A stretch of 64,000 nucleotides of DNA. Origin: Roseomonas aeriglobus. GTDB taxonomy: Bacteria; Pseudomonadota; Alphaproteobacteria; Sphingomonadales; Sphingomonadaceae. The position numbers and the translations under genes are program-made. The stretch spans positions 992,001 through 1,056,000 of the forward strand of contig JAFHKN010000002.1 of NCBI GenBank assembly GCA_016937575.1, written 5' to 3'. Position 1 is the stretch's first letter; each line of letters opens with the position of its first letter. Below the pieces are notes generated by a model. The model saw only the letters and a program-made list of their open reading frames with translations, had not been told where the DNA came from and searched no databases. Below, one piece after another: positions 43,845-53,171 of the stretch.

Positions 43845-46649
43845 ATGCGTAAGCTCGCGCTGCTGATCTCTGTCGCGTCCACTGCAATCGCTTTGCCGGC
43901 GATGGCGCAGAGCACGACGACCTCCCCCCAGACGGCCGACGCCAACCAGGCGCAGAGCGATGCCGCGCAGGATGGGGCGCTCGTCAGCCAGGGTGACATT
44001 GTCGTAACCGCCACCCGCCGCGCCGAGCGTCTGGCCGATGTGCCGGTCGCGGTGTCGGCGGTGTCGACCGAACAGCTCCAGCTTTCCGGCGCGAACGACA
44101 TCCGCCAGCTCAACCAGCTCGCGCCCTCGCTGCTGGTTTCGTCGACCGGCACGGAGGCCAACACCTCGGCCCGTATCCGCGGCATCGGCACGGTCGGCGA
44201 CAACCCGGGCCTCGAAAGCTCGGTCGCGGTGTTCATCGACGGCGTGTATCGCTCGCGCTCGGGCGTCGGCATGAACGAACTCGGCGAAGTCGAGCGTGTC
44301 GAAGTGCTGCGCGGGCCGCAGGGAACGCTGTCGGGCCGTAACGCGTCGGCCGGCGTCATCAATATCATCACAAAGCAGCCGAGCTTCTCGGGCCTGAGCG
44401 GCATGGCCGAGGCGACCTACGGCAACTACGACCTGTGGCGCTTCCAGGGCGCGCTGAACGTGCCGCTCGGCGAAACCCTCGCGGCGCGTGTCGACGGCGT
44501 CTACACCAAGCGCGACGGCTTCTATTACGATCCGACGAACAACGTCGACGTCAACAATCGCGACCGCTATTTCGTCCGGGGCCAGCTGCGCTTCGAACCG
44601 TCGAGTGACCTCAGCATCCGCATCATCGGCGACTATACCAAGCGCGACGAGGCGTGCTGCGCTGCGACATATGTGGATCGGCGGACCAACCCCTACGTCG
44701 GTGACCTGAACGAATTGGCGACGCTGCCGACGACCGCGGCGACGCCCAGCGCCAACGGCAACAACATCGTCAACGTCATCCGCGACCTCGGCCAGAATCT
44801 GTCACTGGTGAACGCGCCGGGATACAGCCGGACGATTTCGTCCAGCCGGGGACGCAGCTTCGACGGGATCACCAAGGACTGGGGCGTGTCGGGGCAGGTC
44901 GACCTGAACCTGGGCCCGGCAACTCTGACGTCGATCACCGCGTATCGCGACTATAACTCGACGCAGGGATCGGACACCGATTATTCGAGCGTCGATATCC
45001 TCTACCGCGCCGCCAACGGCTTGTCGGGTCGCGCGTTCAAGACCTTCAGCCAGGAACTGCGTCTGCAGGGCGAAGCCTTCGGCGGCAAGCTCGACTGGCT
45101 GATCGGCGGCTATTACGCTGATGAAAAGCTCGACGTGGTCGACAATTTGCGCTTCGGCAACCAGTACGGCCGCTTCGCGACCTGCCGTATCGTATCCGGC
45201 AGTGCACTCGCCCAATTCTATTCACCCGGCAGCACCGCCTGTCTGTCGGCGACGGGGAACGCCGTCCTGCGTGGTCAGGTCCCAGGTGTCACGTCTAGGT
45301 TCGGGCCCGCCGGCAACATCGTCGTCAACGCCCTCACCACGCTGGACGGGATCAACGACAAGGGCTCGATCGCCGATCGCTATCGCCAGAGCAGCCGCAA
45401 CTATGCGTTCTTCACGCACAACATCATTCACTTCACCGACACGCTCGATCTGACGCTGGGTGCGCGCTACACCAACGAACGCAAGCGGCTGAACGCCAGC
45501 TTCACCAACGACAACGTCGGTTGCGTCACCAATCAGCAGAATCTGGGCGCGGCAGGCCTGCTCAACCCGGCGAGCCCCTTGTTCGCGACCGCCGCTGGCA
45601 TCGTGGGCCTGAGCTGCCAGGGCAATTCGACGTCGGAATTGAACGGCGTCAGCATCAACAGCCAGCGCAATGAGGATGAGTTCACCGGCACCGCAGTCCT
45701 GTCTTGGAAGCCAACCGACGCGTTGCTGGTCTACGGCTCCTATTCGCGCGGCTACAAGGCCGGTGGTTTCAACCTCGACCGGTCGGCACTCAAGAATCCG
45801 GTCGCAAGCTTCGCGTCGCTCGGTGGGGCGCAGGCGCTGACCGGAAACCTTCAGTTCGATCCGGAGAAGGTCAACGCCTTCGAAATCGGCGCGAAATACG
45901 CTCGTGGACCGGTGACGATCACCGCCGCTGCCTTCCGTCAGGAATTCGAGAATTTCCAGCTCAACACGTTCAACGGCACCGTCTTCCTCGTCGCTACGGT
46001 CAACTCGTGCAAGACCGGGCTTAACGGCGGCGACCGCGATCTGAGCGCGACGACCGGCAGCTGCGCGGCCGACGACGTGACCTATGGCGTGCGGTCGCAG
46101 GGTGTCGAACTCGAAGCCGCGCTGCAGCCGGCGCGTGACATCAACTTCACGCTCGGCATCACCTATACCGATACGCGCTATCGCAACGACCTGGTCGGCT
46201 CGGCCCGCGGTCTGCCGCTCGATCCGGCACTGCGCGTGCTGCCGGGCAAGCAGTTGTCGAACGCGCCGGAATGGGTGGCGACCAGCTCGTTCGCCTGGAC
46301 CCCACGTCTGGGCAATTCGGGCCTATCGGGCTTGTTCTACATCGACGGCCGCTTGAGCGACGACTATAATACGGGCTCGGACCTGTTCCCGCAGAAGGCG
46401 CAGGACAGCTTCTTCGTTGCGAACGCCCGCGTCGGCATCCGTGGGCCGAGCGAGCGTTGGGCGCTCGAATTCTGGGGCCAGAACATCTTCGACAAGGACT
46501 ATGCGCAGGTCGCCTTCAACTCGCCGTTCCAGGCGGGAACGACCAGCGCCCCCTTCGTCGACCCGCAATATCCGGGCGGGCGCCAGATCTTCTCGCAGTA
46601 TCTGGCCGAGCCGCGGACATATGGCATTACCGGCCGCGTGAGGTTCTGA
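43845..46649 (+). CDS. TonB-dependent outer-membrane receptor
   Basis: 934 aa. Signal peptide MRKLALLISVASTAIALPAM, ending AMAQ. An unstructured stretch follows, then the TonB box region GDIVVTATRRAERLADVPVA and the plug domain with RIRGIGTVGDNPGLESSVAV and VEVLRGPQGTLSGRNASAGV. The barrel fills the rest and ends RTYGITGRVRF with the terminal Phe. It belongs to the large sphingomonad group of receptors without a known substrate. ATG at 43845 is used because AGGAG lies 12 bases upstream; the in-frame ATG at 43815 has no ribosome site. The gene has no operon partner. Confidence 0.92.
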   Translation: MRKLALLISVASTAIALPAMAQSTTTSPQTADANQAQSDAAQDGALVSQGDIVVTATRRAERLADVPVAVSAVSTEQLQLSGANDIRQLNQLAPSLLVSSTGTEANTSARIRGIGTVGDNPGLESSVAVFIDGVYRSRSGVGMNELGEVERVEVLRGPQGTLSGRNASAGVINIITKQPSFSGLSGMAEATYGNYDLWRFQGALNVPLGETLAARVDGVYTKRDGFYYDPTNNVDVNNRDRYFVRGQLRFEPSSDLSIRIIGDYTKRDEACCAATYVDRRTNPYVGDLNELATLPTTAATPSANGNNIVNVIRDLGQNLSLVNAPGYSRTISSSRGRSFDGITKDWGVSGQVDLNLGPATLTSITAYRDYNSTQGSDTDYSSVDILYRAANGLSGRAFKTFSQELRLQGEAFGGKLDWLIGGYYADEKLDVVDNLRFGNQYGRFATCRIVSGSALAQFYSPGSTACLSATGNAVLRGQVPGVTSRFGPAGNIVVNALTTLDGINDKGSIADRYRQSSRNYAFFTHNIIHFTDTLDLTLGARYTNERKRLNASFTNDNVGCVTNQQNLGAAGLLNPASPLFATAAGIVGLSCQGNSTSELNGVSINSQRNEDEFTGTAVLSWKPTDALLVYGSYSRGYKAGGFNLDRSALKNPVASFASLGGAQALTGNLQFDPEKVNAFEIGAKYARGPVTITAAAFRQEFENFQLNTFNGTVFLVATVNSCKTGLNGGDRDLSATTGSCAADDVTYGVRSQGVELEAALQPARDINFTLGITYTDTRYRNDLVGSARGLPLDPALRVLPGKQLSNAPEWVATSSFAWTPRLGNSGLSGLFYIDGRLSDDYNTGSDLFPQKAQDSFFVANARVGIRGPSERWALEFWGQNIFDKDYAQVAFNSPFQAGTTSAPFVDPQYPGGRQIFSQYLAEPRTYGITGRVRF

Positions 46650-46737
46650 CACAGGCGTCCTCAGCGTGCGCAAGCGCGTTGAGGAGCCGTGACAACGGAC
46701 GGGCACCCATCAAGGGTAAGATTTGCACCGAATGTCC

Positions 46738-46770
46738 CAGCGGGGTCGGCTTGGCCGGCCCCGTCTGACG
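46738..46770. repeat. 33-bp hairpin repeat, copy 2
   Basis: Same ends as 30223-30255 (CAGCGGGGTCGGC and CGGCCCCGTCTGACG) with loop TTGGC in place of GCAGT. Here it is followed by TTTTGG and lies 89 bases after the receptor gene. The region 46650-46913 holds no gene. Confidence 0.7.
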
Positions 46771-46913
46771 TTTTGGCGGTGCGCTTCAGCGTTGTTCAAT
46801 CGCGTCGATCGTGGTTTGAGCGAAGCCCGCAGCCTAGGCGATCCCAGCGCGTCACACGCCAATGCCTTGCCGTGCCCCGGGGACGCCGGTTCTCAATTCA
46901 CGCGAATCACGCG

Positions 46914-47462
46914 CTAAATGGCTAAGGATCCCGTTGCGAACGCGTGCCGATCCATTGCGTAGATGACATGCCGCGCAACACCGCCATGCAGCGGTACGTC
47001 GTGCCACCGGTCGGTCAGCGTCGCACCAATCTTTTCCAACGCCCGCCGCGACCGGATATTCTCCGCGCCGACCAAGAAGATGACGCGCTCATACACGGTC
47101 AGTGCGTGCCCGATCATCAATCGCTTTACCGATCGATTGGTCACGCCGCCCCAATGGCTGCGCGCCAGGAAGGTCCACCCGATCTCGATCTCGTTCGCCG
47201 CGGCACGGGCCGGATCGAAGCGTGACGAGCCGATGACGGCACCGGTCACGGCGTCGGCGATCACCAAAGCGCCGCCGCTCGACAGCCCATCATCAAAGAA
47301 CTTGCGGAAGACCGGTTCCTGCCAGCGATCGTGCGCCGGATGGATCGCCCAGATCTCCGGATCGCGCGCCACCGCGAATAGCGCGTCGAAATCGCTCGCC
47401 GTCATCGGCCGCAAGCGCACCACCGGGTCGGACAGATGGGGTTGCGCGTCAAAGTCAGCCAT
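46914..47462 (-). CDS. GNAT-family N-acetyltransferase
   Basis: 182 aa. VVRLRPMTASDFDALFAVAR opens the fold; the acetyl-CoA part is less clear-cut but includes GGVTNRSVKRLMIGHALTVY and SRRALEKIGATLT. WAIHPAHDRWQEPVFRKFF suggests a small-molecule or RimL-like substrate. The ATG at 47462 gives the family-like N-terminus; the open frame upstream runs through the Gly/Cys-tailed gene in another frame and is not used. It is convergent with the TonB-dependent receptor. Confidence 0.82.
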   Translation of the reverse strand: MADFDAQPHLSDPVVRLRPMTASDFDALFAVARDPEIWAIHPAHDRWQEPVFRKFFDDGLSSGGALVIADAVTGAVIGSSRFDPARAAANEIEIGWTFLARSHWGGVTNRSVKRLMIGHALTVYERVIFLVGAENIRSRRALEKIGATLTDRWHDVPLHGGVARHVIYAMDRHAFATGSLAI

Positions 47463-47499
47463 GAACAGCGTCCTGCGCGAAATCGCCGCTGAACGCCAC

Positions 47500-47682
47500 C
47501 TAGTCGCAGCCGCCGCCGTCCCCGCCGCCACAGTCACCGCCGTCCCCGCCGATATCGGCCCATCCGCCGCCGTCGCCGCTGCCCTCGGCCGTCCGTCGCT
47601 CACGCGTCTTGCGAAGCCCGGCCACAACACCGATCAAAACGCCGCCACTCAGAAGCGCGACCATCACCGCGGCAAGCGCCAT
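47500..47682 (-). CDS. Tiny membrane protein with Gly/Asp/Cys-rich tail
   Basis: 60 aa. One membrane helix (AVMVALLSGGVLIGVVAGL) is followed by a basic turn (RKTRERRT) and a tail almost wholly Gly, Asp and Cys (GGWADIGGDGGDC to GGGCD). AAGGAGGAG lies four bases before the ATG, a very strong ribosome site, and the gene starts 11 bases after glnD ends. Tails like this occur at the ends of a few unrelated bacterial membrane proteins. The Cys and Asp could bind metal; the function is unknown. Confidence 0.7.
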   Translation of the reverse strand: MALAAVMVALLSGGVLIGVVAGLRKTRERRTAEGSGDGGGWADIGGDGGDCGGGDGGGCD

Positions 47683-47693
47683 CCACTCCTCCT

Positions 47694-50456
47694 TTATGCC
47701 GCCAGGGCGACATCCTCGCCGGCCGCGGCCTCCAACAATCGCTTCTCGATCGTCTTCACCCGCGTGCCACCCAATTTGTCGCCGGTCAGGTCGGTGACAT
47801 AAAAGGTGTCGACCGCGCGCTCGCCATAGGTCGCGACATGGGCGGAATGAATCGTAACGCGCGACTGGAACAGAGCGTTTGCCAGATGGTGGAGCAGGGC
47901 AGGGCGATCGCGCGCGTTCACTTCGATCACGGTGAAGCGGTTCGATGCGGCATTGTCGATCAGCACGTTGGGCTGGACTGCGAAAGCATCGGCGCGGGGG
48001 CGGGGCGGGGCCTTGGCCTTCAGCCGGTCCCGTAGCTTGACGCGGTTGGCGAGCGCGTCGGCGATGCCGGTACGGATGCGTTCGAGCTGACCGGGGTCGT
48101 CGAACGGCCGCCCGAGCGGGTCCTGGACCAGGAAGTTATCGAGCGCCATGCCGTCGCCCGTCGTGTGAATCCGGGCGTCGATGATGTTGCCTCCCGCGGC
48201 GTGGATCGCGCCGGCGATACGGTAGAACAGGCCCGGATGGTCGGCGGCATAGACCGTCACCAGCGTTGCGCCGCGCGCGGGGTGCGGGCTGGTGTCGATC
48301 GCCAGGTCGGTCATCCCGGCCGCTTCGATCATGCGCAGATTATGTTCCAGCACGTCGGTCGGCTCTGCTACCCAATACGCCTCGGGCAGGCGTCGGACGA
48401 CAGCCGCAAACCGATCCGCATCCCAGCCGAGCGCCCGGCCCAACTCGGCCTGTTTCGCCGCGATCCGTTCCCCGCGCCCGCGCTGCTTGTGACCCAGACG
48501 AAGGACTTCTTCAGCGCCCTCGAACAGGTCGGTCAGCAGCTGGCGTTTCCACCCGTTCCAGACGCCAGGGCCGACCGCGCGGATGTCGACGATGGTCAGC
48601 ACCAGCAGCATGATCAGACGCTGCGGGCTTTGCACCGCGTTGGCGAAGTCGAGGATCGTCTTGAAGTCGCTCAGGTCGCGTTTGAAGGCGGTTGCCGACA
48701 TCAGCAGGTGCCAGCGCACCAGCCAGGCCACCGTTTCGGTTTCCGCCGGCGTCAGACCGAAGCGCGGACACAGCCGCGTCGCGACCTCCGCACCCAGGAT
48801 GGAATGGTCGCCGCCACGCCCCTTGGCGATATCGTGCAGCAATACCGTGACGTAGAGCGCCCGACGCGACACGATCTGGCCGAAGATCGCGGTTGCGAGC
48901 GGATGGTCGTCCTTGAGCAGCCCGCGCTCGATCCGGCTGAGCAGCCCGATCGCGCGGATCGTGTGCTCGTCCACGGTATAGTGATGGTACATGTCGAATT
49001 GCATCTGGGCCACGACACGGCCGAAGTCGGGCACGAAGCGCCCGAACACACCAGCTTCGTTCATCCAGCGCAACACCATTTCCGGGTCGCGCTCGCCGGT
49101 CAGCAGCGCGAGGAACAGCGCGTTGGCCCGTGGATCGTTGCGCACGCCATCGACCAATCGAGCATCGCGAGCGGCGGCGCGCATGGCGAGCGGGTGAATT
49201 TCGAGCGCGTTGGCCTCAGCCAGCTGAAACATCTCGACCAGCCGCACCGGGTCCTGGGCGAAGAAATCGTCCGATGGCAGTGCCAGGCGACCACGATCGA
49301 GGACGAAGCCGTTGAGCTTCGACGGGCGCCGGCGGATCGTCGGCAGGCCGAAGCGGCGACCGCGCGCGGCGAACTTTTCGTCGATGTGCGCAACGAACAC
49401 GCCCGTCAGGTCACCGACCGCCTTGGCCTGCAGGAAGTAGAATTGCATGAACCGCTCGACCTTCGATTTGCCCGGTCGGTCGGTGAAGCGCATGCGGTCG
49501 GCGATCTCGCGCTGATAATCGAAGGTCAGCCGATCCTCGGCACGGCCGGCAATGATGTGTAGGTGACAGCGCACCGCCCACAGAAAATTCTCGGCGCGGT
49601 AGAAGCGTCGTAGCTCGTCGCGGGTCAACAGCCCCGCACCGACCAGCTCGGGCGCAGTGCCGACATTATAGGCGTATTTGCCGATCCAGAAGAGCGCGTG
49701 GAGGTCGCGAAGGCCGCCCTTGCCCTCCTTGACGTTCGGTTCGACGACATACCGGCTGTCGCCCATCTTGACATGGCGGGCGTCGCGTTCGGCGAGTTTT
49801 TCGGTGATGAAAGCGCGGGCCGTGTCGGCCTGAACTTCGATGCGAAACCGACGTTCCGCCTCGGCGTAAAGCGTTTCGTCGCCCCAGACGTAGCGCCCCT
49901 CGAGCAAGGCGGTGCGGATCGTCACGTCCGCCTTGGCCTGGCGCACCATCTCGTCGAGCGAGCGCGACGAATGGCCGACCTTTAGCCCCATGTCCCACAG
50001 GGCGTAGAGCATCGATTCGATGACCTGCTCGCTCCACCCCGTCTGTTTCCAGGGGGTGAGGAAAGCGATGTCGACGTCCGAATGCGGCGCCATTTCGCCG
50101 CGGCCGTAGCCCCCCACCGCGACCAGCGCCATGCGTTCGGCGGCGGTGGGATTGGTGTTGCGATAGAGCCGCTGGACGGTGAAGTCCCAAAGCAGCCGCA
50201 GGAGCTGATCGGTCAGATAAGCACCGGCCTGTGCCGCTTCGAGCCCGCGCGAGGGATGGAGCGTGAGGCGCCGGGCAATCTCCGCCCGGCCGGCGTCTAG
50301 CGCGGCCTTCAGTAACTGAGTGCCGGCACGCCGAAGTGCCCCCGTGTCGGCTGCTTCGAGCGCCATCAGTGCATCGGCGATGGCGCGCCGATCGATCAGG
50401 GCACGGCGATTGGGGACATGGTCGAAGCGGGACATGGGACGAGGATAAGGGCTCAT
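47694..50456 (-). CDS. glnD: Bifunctional [protein-PII] uridylyltransferase/uridylyl-removing enzyme
   Basis: 920 aa. It senses glutamine and adds or removes UMP on PII. The nucleotidyltransferase domain has the active site VAVGGYGRGEMAPHSDVDIA. The middle HD domain has LLHDIAKGRGGDHS with the HD pair. Two ACT domains end the protein (LVTVYAADHPGLFYRIAG and VIEVNARDRPALLHHLANAL). An ATG at 50435 (MSRFDHVPNRRAL) is an alternative start; neither has a good ribosome site. It is followed by the 60-aa protein. Confidence 0.95.
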   Translation of the reverse strand: MSPYPRPMSRFDHVPNRRALIDRRAIADALMALEAADTGALRRAGTQLLKAALDAGRAEIARRLTLHPSRGLEAAQAGAYLTDQLLRLLWDFTVQRLYRNTNPTAAERMALVAVGGYGRGEMAPHSDVDIAFLTPWKQTGWSEQVIESMLYALWDMGLKVGHSSRSLDEMVRQAKADVTIRTALLEGRYVWGDETLYAEAERRFRIEVQADTARAFITEKLAERDARHVKMGDSRYVVEPNVKEGKGGLRDLHALFWIGKYAYNVGTAPELVGAGLLTRDELRRFYRAENFLWAVRCHLHIIAGRAEDRLTFDYQREIADRMRFTDRPGKSKVERFMQFYFLQAKAVGDLTGVFVAHIDEKFAARGRRFGLPTIRRRPSKLNGFVLDRGRLALPSDDFFAQDPVRLVEMFQLAEANALEIHPLAMRAAARDARLVDGVRNDPRANALFLALLTGERDPEMVLRWMNEAGVFGRFVPDFGRVVAQMQFDMYHHYTVDEHTIRAIGLLSRIERGLLKDDHPLATAIFGQIVSRRALYVTVLLHDIAKGRGGDHSILGAEVATRLCPRFGLTPAETETVAWLVRWHLLMSATAFKRDLSDFKTILDFANAVQSPQRLIMLLVLTIVDIRAVGPGVWNGWKRQLLTDLFEGAEEVLRLGHKQRGRGERIAAKQAELGRALGWDADRFAAVVRRLPEAYWVAEPTDVLEHNLRMIEAAGMTDLAIDTSPHPARGATLVTVYAADHPGLFYRIAGAIHAAGGNIIDARIHTTGDGMALDNFLVQDPLGRPFDDPGQLERIRTGIADALANRVKLRDRLKAKAPPRPRADAFAVQPNVLIDNAASNRFTVIEVNARDRPALLHHLANALFQSRVTIHSAHVATYGERAVDTFYVTDLTGDKLGGTRVKTIEKRLLEAAAGEDVALAA

Positions 50457-50482
50457 CCTCGCATCTGCTACTGTCCTGCCGC

Positions 50483-50576
50483 CGTCATTCTCGCGGAGGC
50501 GGGAATAAAATCTGGCTGACGCTGCGCATCATTCGCCACGTCAGCCAGAACTGAACCCCGCCTCCGCAGGGATGAT
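50483..50576. repeat. Palindromic repeat, GTCATCCCCGCGGAGGCGGGGAT family, copy 2
   Basis: Left arm CGTCATTCTCGCGGAGGCGG and right arm ending CGCCTCCGCAGGGATGAT, with an inner CTGGCTGACG/CGTCAGCCAG pair, fill most of the gap between glnD and grpE. The arms carry several substitutions compared with the copy at 32294-32388. Confidence 0.75.
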
Positions 50577-50594
50577 CTGAAATGAGCGCCGGAG

Positions 50595-51158
50595 TTACCC
50601 CGCCTTCGCGACCCCGACCAGCGCCGGGCGCAACAGACGGTCCTTCAGCATGTAGCCGGCCTGGATTTCCTGCACGACGGTGCCAGGCTCGGCATCCGCC
50701 GACGGCACTTCGAACATCGCCTGGTGACGATTGGGGTCGAGCTTCTGGCCGAGTGACTCGACCTTGGTGATGCCATGTCGACCGAACACGCTGTCGAGCT
50801 CCCGCCCGGTCGCCTCCAGGCCGGTCACCAGGCCCTTCATCTTCTCGTCGGCGCGCAGCTCGGCCGGGATTGCGTCCAGCCCGCGCGACAGATTGTCGGC
50901 AACCGACAGCAGGTCGCGAGCGAACCCGGTGACCGCATAGTCGCGCGAATCCTGCGCGGACTTTTCGGCGCGGCGCACCATGTTCTGCGCGTCGGCGCGA
51001 GCATAGAGTACCGCGGCCTTGGCTTCGGCCAGTTCCGCTTCGAGCTGGGTGATGCGATCGTGGTCGGCGACTTCGGGGGCGGCATCCGCCGTTTCGCCGC
51101 GCAGGTCCACGGCCTCTGCGGTCAGGCCGGCATCTTCGGTCTTGGTTTCTTCGTTCAT
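50595..51158 (-). CDS. grpE: Nucleotide exchange factor GrpE
   Basis: 187 aa. The long N-terminal helix is seen as DRITQLEAELAEAKAAVLYA, then RADAQNMVRRAEKSAQDSRD. The DnaK-binding head has HGITKVESLGQKLDPNRHQA and VVQEIQAGYMLKDRLLRPAL. It releases ADP from DnaK and acts as a thermosensor. It follows hrcA by 27 bases, the usual hrcA-grpE order; dnaK and dnaJ are not in the window. Confidence 0.95.
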   Translation of the reverse strand: MNEETKTEDAGLTAEAVDLRGETADAAPEVADHDRITQLEAELAEAKAAVLYARADAQNMVRRAEKSAQDSRDYAVTGFARDLLSVADNLSRGLDAIPAELRADEKMKGLVTGLEATGRELDSVFGRHGITKVESLGQKLDPNRHQAMFEVPSADAEPGTVVQEIQAGYMLKDRLLRPALVGVAKAG

Positions 51159-51185
51159 GACATCCGTTCTACTGAAAACTGTGGC

Positions 51186-52226
51186 TCACGCCAGCAGTCG
51201 TGCGAGCGTGGCGGCCGTGAAATCCACCATGGGCACGACCCGCGCATAGTTCAACCGCGTCGGACCGATCACGCCGACGACGCCCACCACCTGCTCGTCG
51301 ATCGCGCGCACGGGCTGGGCGATGACGGACGATCCCGACAGCGCGAAAAGCTTGTTCTCCGACCCGATAAAGATACGCGCAGCCTGCCCCTCGCGCGCTG
51401 AATCGAGCAGGCGCATGATCTCCTCCTTGCCCTCCAGCTCATCGAGCAGGCCGCGGACGCGGTCCAGGTCGGCGGCGGCGGCAGGATCGATGAGATTTGC
51501 CTGACCGCGGACGATCAACACGGGGCGGCGCGCGCCGTCTTCGCTCAATACCGCAATGCCGCGTTCGACCAGCGCGCGAGCGGCACCATCGAGCGCGGCG
51601 CGTTCCGCGGCGATCTCGCGACCGATGCGCTGGCGAATGTCGCTCAGCGTTGCGCCGGCAGCGCGGACGTTTAGAAAATTGGCGGCGGCCTCCAGCGCGG
51701 ACGGCGGAACCTCCCCCGGCAGGTCGATCACGCGGTTCTCGACGGACCCGTCATCGCCGACCAGCACCGCGAGCGCACGGGCCGGGCCAAGCGGCACGAA
51801 GCCGAACTGGCGCAGAACCGGCTCCCGGCGGGGTACGAGGACAAGGCCGGCACAGGCCGACAGGCCCGACAGTGCGGCAGTGGTCGCCGCGATCGCTTCC
51901 TCGACCGGCCCGCCGCCCCGCGCGCTGGCGTGGATCGTCGCGCGTTCCTGCTCCGACGGGGCGACCGCGTGCATCATGCCGTCGACGAACAGGCGCAGCC
52001 CGGTCTGCGTCGGCATCCGCCCGGCAGAAGTATGCGGCGCAGCGAGCAGGCCCGTCTCCTCCAGATCCTGCATGACGCCACGGATCGAGGCGGGCGACAG
52101 GTTGAGGCCCGATACCTGCGCGATCGTCTTCGACCCCACCGGCTGTCCGGAATCGAGATATGACTGAACCACCAGCCGGAAGACGTCGCGCGCTCGGTCG
52201 CTGAGTTCTGGGAAGGTCGGCGTCAC
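51186..52226 (-). CDS. hrcA: Heat-inducible transcription repressor HrcA
   Basis: About 346 aa. The N-terminal winged helix is FPELSDRARDVFRLVVQSYL to PVGSKTIAQVSG, followed by LSPASIRGVMQDLEETGLLA and SAGRMPTQTGLRLFVD. The GAF-like part ends GVVGVIGPTRLNYARVVPMV. HrcA binds CIRCE and controls groESL in alphaproteobacteria. The frame is open to a TTG at 52262. I prefer the GTG at 52226, which gives MTPTFPELSDRARDVF, close to typical HrcA N-termini, but neither start has a clear ribosome site. No CIRCE palindrome (TTAGCACTC-N9-GAGTGCTAA) was found around it. Confidence 0.92.
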   Translation of the reverse strand: MTPTFPELSDRARDVFRLVVQSYLDSGQPVGSKTIAQVSGLNLSPASIRGVMQDLEETGLLAAPHTSAGRMPTQTGLRLFVDGMMHAVAPSEQERATIHASARGGGPVEEAIAATTAALSGLSACAGLVLVPRREPVLRQFGFVPLGPARALAVLVGDDGSVENRVIDLPGEVPPSALEAAANFLNVRAAGATLSDIRQRIGREIAAERAALDGAARALVERGIAVLSEDGARRPVLIVRGQANLIDPAAAADLDRVRGLLDELEGKEEIMRLLDSAREGQAARIFIGSENKLFALSGSSVIAQPVRAIDEQVVGVVGVIGPTRLNYARVVPMVDFTAATLARLLA

Positions 52227-52273
52227 GCGGGAGAAGATAGGGCGTGCCGCTGATGTGCTCAACGCCCCCCGTC

Positions 52274-52368
52274 GTCATTCCCGGGAAGGCGGGAATGGAT
52301 TGCGGCTTATTTCGCGATCCAATTCGGTCAGTCCGCCAGGATTGATCCCCGTCCGCTTGGGGATAACG
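52274..52368. repeat. Palindromic repeat, degenerate copy 3
   Basis: GTCATTCCCGGGAAGGCGGG at the left and GATTGATCCCCGTCCGCTTG to GGGATAACG at the right are recognisable relatives of the 32294-32388 repeat. It lies in the divergent hrcA-rph promoter gap, so here it cannot be a terminator of either gene. Confidence 0.65.
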
Positions 52369-52454
52369 TCGAGAGGGGGGGAGGTCGCCTGTCCTGCACA
52401 CTGGCGCCGGCTGCGCCGCGCAGCTAGGGCAGGACAAAATCCACGGAGTATCCC

Positions 52455-53171
52455 ATGCGACCTTCCGGCCGTGCGCCCGACGAAATGCGCGCCATCACGA
52501 TAACCCCGAACTTCACGCGTCATGCCGAAGGATCGGTGCTGATCGCGTTCGGCGATACCAAGGTGCTGGTCACCGCCTCGATCGAGGAAAAGGTGCCGCC
52601 GTTCCTGCGCGGTAAGGGCGAGGGTTGGGTGACGGCCGAATACGGCATGCTCCCGCGGGCGACCCACACCCGCGGCGCGCGGGAAGCGGCCAAGGGCAAG
52701 CAGTCCGGGCGGACTCAGGAGATTCAGCGCCTGATCGGCCGCAGCTTGCGGGCGGTCACCGACCTGAAGCTGCTGGGCGAGCGTCAGATCGTGCTCGACT
52801 GCGACGTCATCCAGGCCGACGGGGGCACGCGCACCGCGGCGATCTCCGGTGCCTGGGTCGCGCTGCGCCTGGCGGTCGACAAACTGATGGCGTCGGGCAA
52901 GCTGACGACCGACCCGATCCTGCATAAGGTCGCGGCGGTCAGCTGCGGCATGTATCAGGGTCAGGCGGTGCTCGACCTCGACTATCCCGAAGATTCGAAC
53001 GCCGAAGCCGACGCCAACTTCGTGCTGCTCGACGACGGCAAGATTGCCGAAGCTCAGGCGACCGCGGAAGGCGCCTGCTACGACGAGGAGAGCCTGTTGC
53101 GCTTGCTGCGGCTCGCCCGCATCGGCTGCGCGCAGATTTTCGCCGCGCAGGACAAGGCGACCGGGCGATGA
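52455..53171 (+). CDS. rph: Ribonuclease PH
   Basis: 238 aa. A phosphorolytic 3'-5' exoribonuclease that trims tRNA ends. [20 protein letters not shown] is the family start, followed by [20 protein letters not shown], the phosphate-binding region. [20 protein letters not shown] then carries the catalytic Asp residues. Full length. Its TGA overlaps the rdgB ATG (ATGA). Neighbours hrcA and rdgB are the usual ones in alphaproteobacteria. Confidence 0.96.
   Translation: MRPSGRAPDEMRAITITPNFTRHAEGSVLIAFGDTKVLVTASIEEKVPPFLRGKGEGWVTAEYGMLPRATHTRGAREAAKGKQSGRTQEIQRLIGRSLRAVTDLKLLGERQIVLDCDVIQADGGTRTAAISGAWVALRLAVDKLMASGKLTTDPILHKVAAVSCGMYQGQAVLDLDYPEDSNAEADANFVLLDDGKIAEAQATAEGACYDEESLLRLLRLARIGCAQIFAAQDKATGR

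Noticed and set aside
52226..52455. CIRCE operator near hrcA
   Set aside because: No TTAGCACTC-N9-GAGTGCTAA-like sequence was found in the gap or upstream of grpE.
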